Of a stretch of DNA of 21,788 bases, positions 14,950-21,788 are shown piece after piece; position 1 is the first letter of the stretch, and each line of letters starts with the position of its first letter. The notes beneath the pieces were generated by a model, which saw only the letters and a program-made list of their open reading frames with translations, searched no databases and had not been told where the DNA came from. Origin of the DNA: S012-113 sp965368405 (GTDB taxonomy: Bacteria; Bacteroidota; Bacteroidia; Cytophagales; Cyclobacteriaceae). A program made the translations under genes and the position numbers. The stretch lies in contig CBDUMS010000063.1 in NCBI GenBank assembly GCA_965368405.1, positions 1 through 21,788 of the forward strand, in the 5' to 3' direction.

Positions 14950-16359
14950 TTAAAAATTAAATGGACCAAGAAAATTCGTCTTGGCTGTTTCTATTACTTC
15001 TCCGTTACGTAGAATTTCAAACTCAATTTTCGTTTGTGCTCCATCGATCTCGTCCATTGGCATTACTACAAATACCACTAATTCTTTCGTACTATTTGCC
15101 CCAATCTCTATCGTGCCACCTCCCACAATGGTTAGCTCCGCATTAGGGCGATCCTTTAATTTCAACTCCACCGTTGCCGCATCAAAAGTCTTATTGACAA
15201 ATAGAACATTATATAAGTTCTGAATTCTGCCATCTTCGGTTTTCTGATAGAGCTGTCCCGGCACTCTTAGCGCAGTAGCATCGATATCACTACGCTGCAA
15301 CATAAGAGTAGAAACAGTAGCCACCAGCCCGGTTAAAACAATAATATAGGCCAGTACGCGTGTGGTTAGAACAGTTTTCTTGCCTTCCACAATATTATTA
15401 TATGATGAAATGCGGATAAGACCTTTCGGCTTATCAATTTTCTCCATAACGTCGTCACAGGCATCCATGCAGGCGGTACAATTAACGCACTCTAGCTGAG
15501 TGCCGTTCCGGATATCGATTCCCGTTGGACATACATGTACACAAAGCTTGCAATCGATACAGTCGCCTTTATCCTCCTGTATCTCCCCTTTCTTGAGCTT
15601 ACCTCTAGGCTCACCTCGTACAAAATCGTAAGCAACAGCCATTGAGTCTTTATTGAGCAATACCCCTTGTAACCTGCCGTATGGACAAACCGCAATACAG
15701 GCTTGTTCGCGGAACGAAGAAAAAACCCAATAGAACATTATGGTAAAAAAAACAGTGGTAATAAATCCTCCCCAATGCTCATAGGGAGAAGCCGTAACGA
15801 TGGCCTTTACCTCGTCTATCCCCACAAGGTAGGCCATTAGGGTATGCGCAATTAATATTGATATAAGAATAAAAATGAGATGCTTCGATCCCTTTTTAAT
15901 TATCTTTTCGGTAGTCCAGTCCGCTTTATCTAATTTGCGCTGCTGATTGGCATCGCCTTCAATCCAGTATTCTATTCTACGGAAGACATTCTCCATAAAT
16001 ATGGTCTGTGGGCAAGCCCAACCGCACCAAACTCTACCGAAAACGACCGTAAAGAGAATGATAAAAACAAAAAGCGTTATGGTGGCGAGGCCAAACAGAT
16101 AGAAGTCCTGAGGCCAGAAAGCAATACCAAAGATCACAAACTTGCGTTCGAAAATATTAAAAAGTAGCAGCGGCTGCCCACCAATCTTAATAAAAGGACC
16201 ACTAAATAGTAGTCCTAATAGAAGAACAGCTACTCCTGTTCTGGCATTAGTAAATCTTCCCTTTGGTTTTTTAGGGTAAACCCAAATCCGTTTACCCTTC
16301 TCGTCAACTGTAGCGATGGAGTCCCTAAATTCCTCCTCGTACTCATATAAATTCTCCAT
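14950..16359 (-). CDS. ccoG: Cytochrome c oxidase accessory protein CcoG (FixG), polyferredoxin
   Basis: The product is 469 residues. It has about five transmembrane helices, with cytoplasmic ferredoxin-like Cys clusters and a C-terminal Ig-like periplasmic domain. Visible motifs are 'WCGWACPQTIFMEN' and 'CIAVCPYGR' next to the membrane, then the two cluster-binding stretches 'CIDCKLCVHVCP' and 'CVNCTACMDAC'. The second ends in Cys-Asp rather than the usual Cys-Pro. In Rhodobacter CcoG reduces Cu(II) to Cu(I) for the oxidase active site, and the same role is likely. The 45-bp gap after ccoP contains a small hairpin (CCCTG...CAGGG at 16376-16391) that might tune downstream expression. Confidence 0.95.
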   Translation of the reverse strand: MENLYEYEEEFRDSIATVDEKGKRIWVYPKKPKGRFTNARTGVAVLLLGLLFSGPFIKIGGQPLLLFNIFERKFVIFGIAFWPQDFYLFGLATITLFVFIILFTVVFGRVWCGWACPQTIFMENVFRRIEYWIEGDANQQRKLDKADWTTEKIIKKGSKHLIFILISILIAHTLMAYLVGIDEVKAIVTASPYEHWGGFITTVFFTIMFYWVFSSFREQACIAVCPYGRLQGVLLNKDSMAVAYDFVRGEPRGKLKKGEIQEDKGDCIDCKLCVHVCPTGIDIRNGTQLECVNCTACMDACDDVMEKIDKPKGLIRISSYNNIVEGKKTVLTTRVLAYIIVLTGLVATVSTLMLQRSDIDATALRVPGQLYQKTEDGRIQNLYNVLFVNKTFDAATVELKLKDRPNAELTIVGGGTIEIGANSTKELVVFVVMPMDEIDGAQTKIEFEILRNGEVIETAKTNFLGPFNF

Positions 16360-16404
16360 TCCCCAAATCTAATTGCCCTGCCTAATCAGGGACTTCTAAT
16401 ATGT

Positions 16405-17286
16405 TTACTCCTCTACCAACTCACCTTGAGGCCCTTTGGCATCAGGAGGGTTTGTACCTTTTAAAGACTTAATGTAGTTAGCTACATCGCGCATTTGAGT
16501 AGGTGAGAGCATCGCTTTCCAAGAGATCATTCCCTTTTCAACGACTCCTTCCTTAATTACAGTATATACGCTTTTGATGTCAGCACCGTGCAGCCAATAG
16601 TCGTCGGTTAGATTCGGCCCAATACTACCTCCACCGTCGGTCTTATGACAAACAGCACATTGTTGGTTAAAAATCTTCCCGCCACTGGCTAATATTTCCG
16701 GATCGGTTGACAGCACCAGGTCTGCCTCGTTGAACGCTTCACCAGAAGCCTCTTGAGCAGCCATTCTTTGCTGCGCCATTGCCGCAGCTTCGGCCATTTC
16801 AATTTCATACTCTTCTTCTTGCAATGGTAAGCTATCGGTTACATGATATGCAATAACATAGAAGATGCCGAATACGATCGTAAGATAGAATAAGTAAGTC
16901 CACCATGGTGGCAAGTGATTATCCAGCTCCTTAATTCCATCGTAGTCATGGTCAAGAATGATGTCTTTTTCTTTTTCCATATCAACCCGACGGTTGGCAA
17001 CCTTAAGGAATTTCTGCCATAAAGACTCGGTTGGCTGAAGTTCAATGCCGGATTCTTTTGCCTGTCGTTCTTCCTCTAATCGCACCACCTTTCTAAGTAC
17101 CTGAAGGGCGAAGACAGCAACAAGAAGAACCACAATGGCAACTAGCGCCACAATGACCATCGCAACGATCAAGGTAGTGGTTTCGCCAGCCCCCTGAGCA
17201 TTTGCGCCTGATGCAAACAGCATCAACATTAACGCAAGAACCCATTTGGTTTGCTTCAACATGGGACTAAATTTGAAATTGTTCAT
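16405..17286 (-). CDS. ccoP: cbb3 cytochrome c oxidase subunit III (CcoP), single haem c
   Basis: The product is 293 residues. It starts with a signal-like hydrophobic stretch ending 'ASGANA' (about residue 30) and a second helix at ~37-65. Next comes the FixP signature 'HDYDGIKELDNHLPPWW' (113-129) with a third helix (130-148), and then a periplasmic cytochrome c domain. Only one haem-binding CxxCH is present (Cys210, Cys213, His214), with a likely axial Met253. Proteobacterial CcoP has two haems; a one-haem form is common in Bacteroidota. The extra N-terminal signal/anchor and the Ala/Glu/Gln-rich helix (164-190) before the haem domain also differ from the classical subunit. It passes electrons to the CcoN-CcoO fusion. 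An ATG eight codons downstream is another possible start. Confidence 0.93.
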   Translation of the reverse strand: MNNFKFSPMLKQTKWVLALMLMLFASGANAQGAGETTTLIVAMVIVALVAIVVLLVAVFALQVLRKVVRLEEERQAKESGIELQPTESLWQKFLKVANRRVDMEKEKDIILDHDYDGIKELDNHLPPWWTYLFYLTIVFGIFYVIAYHVTDSLPLQEEEYEIEMAEAAAMAQQRMAAQEASGEAFNEADLVLSTDPEILASGGKIFNQQCAVCHKTDGGGSIGPNLTDDYWLHGADIKSVYTVIKEGVVEKGMISWKAMLSPTQMRDVANYIKSLKGTNPPDAKGPQGELVEE

Positions 17287-17314
17287 TGTTAATATAATTT
17301 AGGTTATAGAGAAT

Positions 17315-17515
17315 TTAGGGTTGTGTTTGAGTAGATTGTTCCTGATCTAACTGGCCTTTATCATCCAGTGGTAAATTCTTCATTTTGTTAATGAATCCAG
17401 AATCTGCCTTTATTACAAGATAGATCAGTACAATAAAAAATACGAAGAAGATGGTCAGGCCAATTACCGGACCAACTTCTATATATTGGATGTCTTGAAA
17501 ATACTGCTTAAACAT
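17315..17515 (-). CDS. ccoQ: CcoQ-like small subunit of cbb3 oxidase
   Basis: The product is 66 residues with one transmembrane helix (about 16-36), followed by a short charged cytoplasmic tail rich in Asp, Glu and Gln. Size, topology and its place between ccoNO and ccoP identify it as CcoQ/FixQ, the non-catalytic subunit that stabilises the cbb3 complex. The sequence itself is poorly conserved in this family, so position carries much of the weight. It starts 2 bp after the ccoNO stop, which suggests coupled translation. Confidence 0.85.
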   Translation of the reverse strand: MFKQYFQDIQYIEVGPVIGLTIFFVFFIVLIYLVIKADSGFINKMKNLPLDDKGQLDQEQSTQTQP

Positions 17516-17517
17516 TA

Positions 17518-19638
17518 TTACTTATCTACATTTATATCGGTACCTAATCGCTGCAAATAAGCAATTAAAGCAATAATTTCTCTATCAGCCGAAGTGCTAA
17601 TATCTTCTTCAGCATTTAGTTCATCTGCAATCTGCTTCGCCTGCGCCATAAGATCGTCATTAGCTATTTGTTCATACCCTTTCTGATAGGGAACACCTAG
17701 CGTTCGCATTGCATTTATCTTATCGGCTGTAGAACTTATGTCCAGGGAGTTTTCTAACAGCCATGGATAGTTTGGCATAATAGACCCAGGTGATGTAATC
17801 CTAGGATCATACATATGTTTATAATGCCATGCGTGCGGTTTCGCATTCTTATTACCTAAGCCTTCACGATGTAAATCCGGACCGGTTCGTCGCGACCCCC
17901 ATAAGAACGGATGGTCATAAACAAATTCACCTGCCTTAGAGTACTCGCCATAACGCTCTGTTTCGCTACGGAATGGCCTAATCATTTGAGAATGACAACC
18001 AACGCAACCTTCACGAATGTAGATATCCCTACCCTGTAGTTCGAGAGGAGTATATGGTTTAACACTCGGTATGGTTGGTATATTAGATTTTATCAAATAG
18101 GTCGGTACAATTTCAGCAATTCCACCTATAGCTACGGCAATAAGCGCAAGGATTGTAAACTGTATTGGCTTTCTTTCCAATACAGAGTGACCACCGCCTT
18201 TAATCTCGATTTTTTCAAGAGCAGGTGCTTCAGCATCCTCATTAGCGAGGAAACTACCAGCGCTCGCGGTCTTGAACATATTGTAGATCATGATGAGGAA
18301 TCCTGTGAAATACAGCAATCCGCCTACTAATCTAATTACATAGAAAGGAATAATTTTAGTAACTGTTTCAAGGAAGTTACCGTACATCAGGAATCCTTCT
18401 TCGGTAAATTCTTTCCACATTAAACTTTGTACAACACCACCCCAATAAAGTGGAAGAGCATACAAGATAATACCCAAAGTACCCAGCCAGAAATGTAAGT
18501 TAGCCAAGCTTCTTGAATGAAGCTTTGTTTGCCACATACGCGGTATTAACCAATAGAGCATACCAAAGATCATAAAGCCATTCCAGCCTAATCCTCCAAT
18601 ATGTACGTGGGCAATTATCCAATCGGTAAAGTGGGTAATGGCATTAAAATTCTTCAGCGATAGCATTGGCCCTTCGAAGGTGGACATACCATAAGCGGTT
18701 ACAGCCACAACCATAAACTTAAGTACAGGATCTTCACGAACTCGGTCCCATGCTCCTCGAAGCGTCATTAAACCATTCAGCATACCTCCCCAAGATGGGG
18801 CAATTAGCATTATTGAGAAAACAGTTCCAAGCGTTTGTGCCCAGTTTGGAAGTGCAGTATATAATAAGTGATGAGGGCCAGCCCAGATATAAATAAAGAT
18901 TAAGGACCAGAAGTGAATGATGGATAATTTGTATGAGTATACGGGCCTATTCGCTGCTTTAGGCAAATAGTAATACATTAAACCGAGGTATGGCGTTGTT
19001 AAGAAGAATGCAACAGCATTGTGACCATACCACCATTGTACCAGGGCATCTTGTACCCCTGCATAGAATGAATAACTTTTGAATAAGCTAACCGGAAGTT
19101 CGAATGAGTTAAAAACGTGCAGTATTGCCACCGTGATGAATGTGGCTATATAAAACCAGATAGCAACATACATATGACGTTCTCTTCTTTTAATAATCGT
19201 CATGAGCATATTGATACCAAATACCACCCAAATTAAAGTGATTGCTATATCGATTGGCCACTCAAGTTCTGCATATTCTTTAGAAGTGGTAAGACCTAAT
19301 GGCAGTGTTATTGCAGCTGCTGCGATAATAACTTGCCAACCCCAGAAGTTTATCCAGCTAAGCGTATCACTCCACATTCTTGCTTTAAGCAACCGCTGCA
19401 TAGAATAATAAACCCCTGCAAACATAGCGTTCCCCACAAAGGCAAAAATAATTGCATTGGTATGTAGGGGTCTTAGTCTACCAAAACTGGTATAAGGAAT
19501 ACCAAAATTAGCGGCCGGATAAAATATTTGAGTAGCAATTGTAAGGCCAACAAGCATGGCTACAACTCCAAATACGACGGTAGCCAGAATAAAATACTTT
19601 ACGATCTTATTATCATAGCTAAACTTTTCAATACTCAT
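17518..19638 (-). CDS. ccoNO: cbb3-type cytochrome c oxidase, CcoN-CcoO fusion
   Basis: The product is 706 residues. Residues 1 to ~455 are CcoN, the 12-helix haem-copper core of the inner membrane that reduces O2 with high affinity. Its ligands are visible: His59 for the low-spin haem, His206 and His256/His257 in 'YGHNAV' and 'GPHHLLY' for CuB, and His344/His346 in 'AHVHIGGLG' for the haems. Residues ~485-706 are CcoO: one helix (~492-515), then a haem c site 'CVGCHSQMIRPF' (Cys545, Cys548, His549) and a likely axial Met in 'GSIMPNYPW'. CcoN and CcoO are separate genes in proteobacteria; the fusion is typical of Bacteroidota. It is the first gene of the operon, and the start at 19638 is preceded by a Crp/Fnr-like palindrome. 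Confidence 0.97.
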   Translation of the reverse strand: MSIEKFSYDNKIVKYFILATVVFGVVAMLVGLTIATQIFYPAANFGIPYTSFGRLRPLHTNAIIFAFVGNAMFAGVYYSMQRLLKARMWSDTLSWINFWGWQVIIAAAAITLPLGLTTSKEYAELEWPIDIAITLIWVVFGINMLMTIIKRRERHMYVAIWFYIATFITVAILHVFNSFELPVSLFKSYSFYAGVQDALVQWWYGHNAVAFFLTTPYLGLMYYYLPKAANRPVYSYKLSIIHFWSLIFIYIWAGPHHLLYTALPNWAQTLGTVFSIMLIAPSWGGMLNGLMTLRGAWDRVREDPVLKFMVVAVTAYGMSTFEGPMLSLKNFNAITHFTDWIIAHVHIGGLGWNGFMIFGMLYWLIPRMWQTKLHSRSLANLHFWLGTLGIILYALPLYWGGVVQSLMWKEFTEEGFLMYGNFLETVTKIIPFYVIRLVGGLLYFTGFLIMIYNMFKTASAGSFLANEDAEAPALEKIEIKGGGHSVLERKPIQFTILALIAVAIGGIAEIVPTYLIKSNIPTIPSVKPYTPLELQGRDIYIREGCVGCHSQMIRPFRSETERYGEYSKAGEFVYDHPFLWGSRRTGPDLHREGLGNKNAKPHAWHYKHMYDPRITSPGSIMPNYPWLLENSLDISSTADKINAMRTLGVPYQKGYEQIANDDLMAQAKQIADELNAEEDISTSADREIIALIAYLQRLGTDINVDK

Positions 19639-19684
19639 AGGTTATTTATAGTTAAGTTCAATCGGTACTAAATTATATAATCCG

Positions 19685-19692
19685 CTAAAATA
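19685..19692 (-). promoter_or_regulatory. Possible -7 box of the cco operon promoter
   Basis: The minus strand reads TATTTTAG, one base off TAnnTTTG. No clear -33 TTTG precedes it at the usual distance, as expected for a promoter that depends on an activator. The predicted start near 19678 would give a 40-nt leader and puts the 19716-19729 palindrome centred about 42-45 bp upstream. Confidence 0.35.
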
Positions 19693-19715
19693 AGCCGGGA
19701 TTTGCCTGTGAAAAA

Positions 19716-19729
19716 ATGACTTAAGTCAT
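19716..19729. promoter_or_regulatory. Perfect 14-bp palindrome, probable Crp/Fnr-type operator of the cco operon
   Basis: ATGACTTAAGTCAT is a perfect inverted repeat, flanked by A-rich and AT-rich sequence, 78 bp upstream of the ccoNO start. Its form (TGAC-N4-GTCA) resembles Crp/Fnr-superfamily half-sites. cbb3 operons are classically activated by such oxygen-responsive regulators when oxygen is low. The regulator itself is not in the window, so the identity is inferred. Confidence 0.5.
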
Positions 19730-19781
19730 AATTTGGATTGATTCTTAACAGGCAACTAAACTTTCTGTTTTTTCGTTGAAG

Positions 19782-19812
19782 TTTGGTACACCTTAGTTTC
19801 TTTCTTAATTTG
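19782..19812 (+). promoter_or_regulatory. Promoter of the aspartic protease gene
   Basis: TTTG (19782-19785), a 19-nt spacer and TTAATTTG (19805-19812, one base off TAnnTTTG) match the Bacteroidota promoter layout. The start would fall near 19820, leaving a leader of only about 14 nt before the ATG at 19834. Confidence 0.5.
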
Positions 19813-19833
19813 CAATAGGCATCATCTTATTGA

Positions 19834-21090
19834 ATGAGAATAAAATTTTTACTGCTTTTTATATTATTTTTTTATTTGGCAAACCCTGCAGTTAGCCAAG
19901 AAAAAGTATATCCACCAGCCAGAACCTTAGGTTTCGTCCTTCCAGAAGAATATTATAAGGCGGTAATCCCATTTCAAATCCATAACAACCTCATCGTCAT
20001 AGATGTTTTGCTCAATCGATCACTTCCGCTCAAATTTGTTCTCGATACCGGTGTACGCACAACCGTCTTAACTGAAAAAACCTTATCGGATTTACTCAAT
20101 ATGGATTACGCCCGCATGATAACCATACCCGGTGTTGGAGGGAAAAAACTGGTTGACGCCTTTGTTGTAAACGATGTATCACTCAATATCGGCGAAGTAG
20201 AGGGCAAAGGGCATGCACTCCTGGTTTTAGAAACTGACCTCCTTCAGCTTAAGAATTATTTAGGGGTCAATGTTCATGGTATTTTAGGATACGAGCTATT
20301 TAGCCGATTTGTTGTGGACATAGATTATGCCAAACGACTTATTACTTTTTATAGACCTGACGACTACAAGGCTAAAAAACGCTTTGAGGAAATTGACATT
20401 GAAATATCCGATACCAAACCATATATCATGGCTGAGTTGGCTATTCGAGAAGATCGCGGTTCGATTCAGGGTAAGTTTATGATCGATAGTGGATCGAGCC
20501 ACTCTTTACTGCTTGACAAAGAATCGAGTAATGAGGTATATATTCCTGAACCAAATATCTCGACTACACTTGGCCGAGGCCTAGGCGGCGATATACTTGG
20601 TAAGGTTGCACGAGCCGATCGCATAGATTTTAACAGCTATAGTTTTGAAGGGATAATAACAACTTTTCCAGAACCTGAAAGCTACGAGTTGTCTTATGAA
20701 TTAGATCAACGAAATGGAACAATCGGGGGCGGTATTTTATCGAGGTTCCATGTCATATTCGATTACGCCAACAGTAAAATTTATCTTAAGAAGAACAAGA
20801 AGTATAAAGAGCCCTTCGAATTTAATTTGAGCGGTGTAATTGTGAAAGCAAGTGGCGTGTATTTAAGAAAGTACGAAATCGATAATGTACGGAAGCATTC
20901 CTCGGCGGAAGCAGTAGGTTTAAAGAATGGAGATGAAATCGTAAAAATTAATGGTCTAGACGCTAAACGGTTTACTTTGGATGAAATTATTGGCAAGATG
21001 AATAGCAAAGAGAATAAACGAGTACGCTTAGTAATTAGACGCGATAAGAAACTAATGAATTTTGATTTGAAACTTACTCGTTTAATCTAG
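19834..21090 (+). CDS. Secreted two-domain retropepsin-like aspartic protease with PDZ domain
   Basis: The product is 418 residues with a signal peptide (1-21, cleavage before Gln22), so it acts in the periplasm or outside the cell. It has two aspartic-protease half-domains. The first is 'FVLDTGVRTTVL' with Asp71 and the companion 'HGILGYELF' (148-156). The second is 'FMIDSGSSHSLLL' with Asp218 and 'GTIGGGILSRF' (295-305). Together they could form one active site within a single chain, where retropepsins normally need a dimer. Residues ~335-415 are a PDZ domain ('SSAEAVGLKNGDEIVKINGL'), which binds substrate C-termini or regulates activity. The substrate is unknown. It faces the cytochrome gene tail to tail with a shared hairpin terminator between them. 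Confidence 0.87.
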   Translation: MRIKFLLLFILFFYLANPAVSQEKVYPPARTLGFVLPEEYYKAVIPFQIHNNLIVIDVLLNRSLPLKFVLDTGVRTTVLTEKTLSDLLNMDYARMITIPGVGGKKLVDAFVVNDVSLNIGEVEGKGHALLVLETDLLQLKNYLGVNVHGILGYELFSRFVVDIDYAKRLITFYRPDDYKAKKRFEEIDIEISDTKPYIMAELAIREDRGSIQGKFMIDSGSSHSLLLDKESSNEVYIPEPNISTTLGRGLGGDILGKVARADRIDFNSYSFEGIITTFPEPESYELSYELDQRNGTIGGGILSRFHVIFDYANSKIYLKKNKKYKEPFEFNLSGVIVKASGVYLRKYEIDNVRKHSSAEAVGLKNGDEIVKINGLDAKRFTLDEIIGKMNSKENKRVRLVIRRDKKLMNFDLKLTRLI

Positions 21091-21100
21091 CTAAATAAAA

Positions 21101-21124
21101 AAGTCCCATATTTCTACAGGACTT
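21101..21124. terminator. Bidirectional hairpin terminator between convergent genes
   Basis: AAGTCC (21101-21106) pairs with GGACTT (21119-21124) around a 12-nt loop. Read on the minus strand it is followed by TTTT and further AT-rich sequence, so it best ends the cytochrome transcript. It may also stop plus-strand reading from the protease. Confidence 0.6.
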
Positions 21125-21148
21125 ATAATCGTATAAATTATATTTTTC

Positions 21149-21610
21149 TTACAATGTTCTGAAATATTCGAGCACTTGTCGCGCTTGCTCCTGCGATAAA
21201 TTTTGGTTAGCCATTGGTGCCCCATTATATTCTATCAATAATTGCTTAGCGATTGGATCCTTCATGATCATTTCCTCGGGGTTTAAAATCATATTCATCA
21301 CCCATTCAGGAGATCGTCGTTCAAGGATACCTTTCGGTGCAGGACCAATAAACTTCTTATCGGCTTTGTGGCAAGCAGTACACATTTGTAAATAGACTTG
21401 TTCTCCGGCTTTTACCATTTCAGCGTCAATTTCTGCTGGTAGCTCAAGGCTCGTTATTGGGCCTATTCCTTTATTATCCATTGGGTCTTGCTCTTCAGCC
21501 AACATCGATTTTGGAGGAGCTACGACTTCTTCTGTAGATTCATCCGACCCTCCTCCACAACTTGCTAAGAACAAGGCAGATATTATCACTAGAATATTCA
21601 ATTTTTTCAT
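21149..21610 (-). CDS. Mono-haem cytochrome c lipoprotein
   Basis: The product is 153 residues. It has a lipoprotein signal peptide with lipobox 'LASC' (lipidated Cys18), followed by a Gly/Ser/Glu-rich linker, so it is tethered to a membrane facing the periplasm. The haem site is 'CTACH' (Cys77, Cys80, His81) and the likely sixth ligand is Met133 in 'GAPMANQNL'. 'FIGPAPKGILERRSPEWVMNMILNPEEM' (87-114) is reminiscent of cytochromes that sit next to clade II nosZ genes in Bacteroidota, from memory and not tested. No nosZ follows here. The role as electron carrier to a terminal reductase, possibly the nearby cbb3 oxidase, is inferred. The AT-rich region upstream (21611-21710) should hold its promoter, but I see no convincing consensus. 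Confidence 0.9.
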   Translation of the reverse strand: MKKLNILVIISALFLASCGGGSDESTEEVVAPPKSMLAEEQDPMDNKGIGPITSLELPAEIDAEMVKAGEQVYLQMCTACHKADKKFIGPAPKGILERRSPEWVMNMILNPEEMIMKDPIAKQLLIEYNGAPMANQNLSQEQARQVLEYFRTL

Positions 21611-21710
21611 TGTTATTTTCTATTGTTTGTCAATAATAAACAAACAAATATCAATAAATATCGGTTCATAATAGTGCTAAGAAATTAAAAAGATTGGCCT
21701 AAAACAAGAA

Positions 21711-21736
21711 AAGGCCGGATCCGACGACCCGGCCTT
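21711..21736 (-). terminator. Rho-independent terminator for a minus-strand gene beyond the right edge
   Basis: AAGGCCGG (21711-21718) pairs perfectly with CCGGCCTT (21729-21736). Read on the minus strand the hairpin runs into TTTTCTTGTTTT; the plus-side tail is poor. It therefore ends a transcript entering from the right. Minus-strand stop codons at 21765-21767 (TAA) or 21752-21754 (TAG) could be the end of that gene, but too few codons are visible to choose. Confidence 0.75.
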
Positions 21737-21788
21737 ATAACAACCGCTATACTATGAAATGTTGTTAGGCGATGTAAACATACAGCCA

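Noticed and set aside
14961..15223. Plus-strand frames antisense to ccoG
   Set aside because: They are low-complexity shadow frames of a firmly identified gene.
21737..21788. C-terminus of a minus-strand gene entering from the right
   Set aside because: Two frames give plausible stops (21765-21767, 21752-21754), but fewer than 15 codons are visible, so no CDS is listed.

Overview
The window looks like a piece of a Bacteroidota chromosome, most likely a marine or environmental member of the Cytophagia. Supporting signs are promoter-like boxes of the TTTG / TAnnTTTG type, starts without a clear Shine-Dalgarno, a fused CcoN-CcoO oxidase subunit with a one-heme CcoP, a secreted WG-repeat protein, a MarC/YceI/RadA/SNF2 gene set, and moderate-to-low GC. 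The genus cannot be fixed from the sequence alone.

Layout. (1) 1-427: a tRNA-Val(GAC) gene with an odd C at anticodon-loop position 33, then a highly structured intergenic region. That region holds a terminator, a nearly fully self-complementary 119-nt cloverleaf-like element, and a 56-bp direct repeat. (2) 428-3010: a secreted protein with TPR-like and WG-like repeats, ending flush against the stop codon of the convergent next gene. (3) 3011-6583: a short, probably non-catalytic 3-hydroxyacyl-CoA dehydrogenase-like gene (-) diverges from ridA (+) over a palindromic promoter. ridA is followed by gltX, a 60-residue Lys/Asp-rich protein and a class I methyltransferase. (4) 6591-13506, all minus strand: SNF2-type helicase, PfkB sugar kinase, radA, GNAT acetyltransferase, MarC-family membrane protein and YceI-family protein, closely packed. 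(5) 13507-13780: an intergenic region with a promoter, stem-loops and a terminator on the plus strand, read here as a candidate small RNA. (6) 13781-19638, minus strand: a complete cbb3 oxidase operon in the order ccoNO-ccoQ-ccoP-ccoG-ccoH-safE-like. Upstream lies a perfect 14-bp palindrome where a Crp/Fnr-type activator would bind. (7) 19834-21610: a periplasmic two-domain aspartic protease with a PDZ domain (+), facing a mono-heme cytochrome c lipoprotein (-). (8) 21611-21788: the cytochrome's upstream region and a minus-strand terminator for a gene beyond the right edge.

How the parts fit. The cco operon supplies the catalytic subunit fused to the CcoO heme-c subunit, the small CcoQ, the electron-input cytochrome CcoP, and three biogenesis factors: CcoG (Fe-S copper reductase), CcoH, and a SafE/DsbD_2-like membrane protein with a Met/His-rich tail that may handle copper. 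CcoI and CcoS are not in the window. The lipoprotein cytochrome c near the operon could feed electrons to a terminal reductase, but it is separately transcribed. The housekeeping block (tRNA-Val, gltX, radA, the SNF2 helicase) is ordinary chromosomal background. No prophage, transposase, CRISPR array or classical defence system was seen. The most novel-looking items are the tRNA-adjacent cloverleaf/repeat element and the candidate small RNA.
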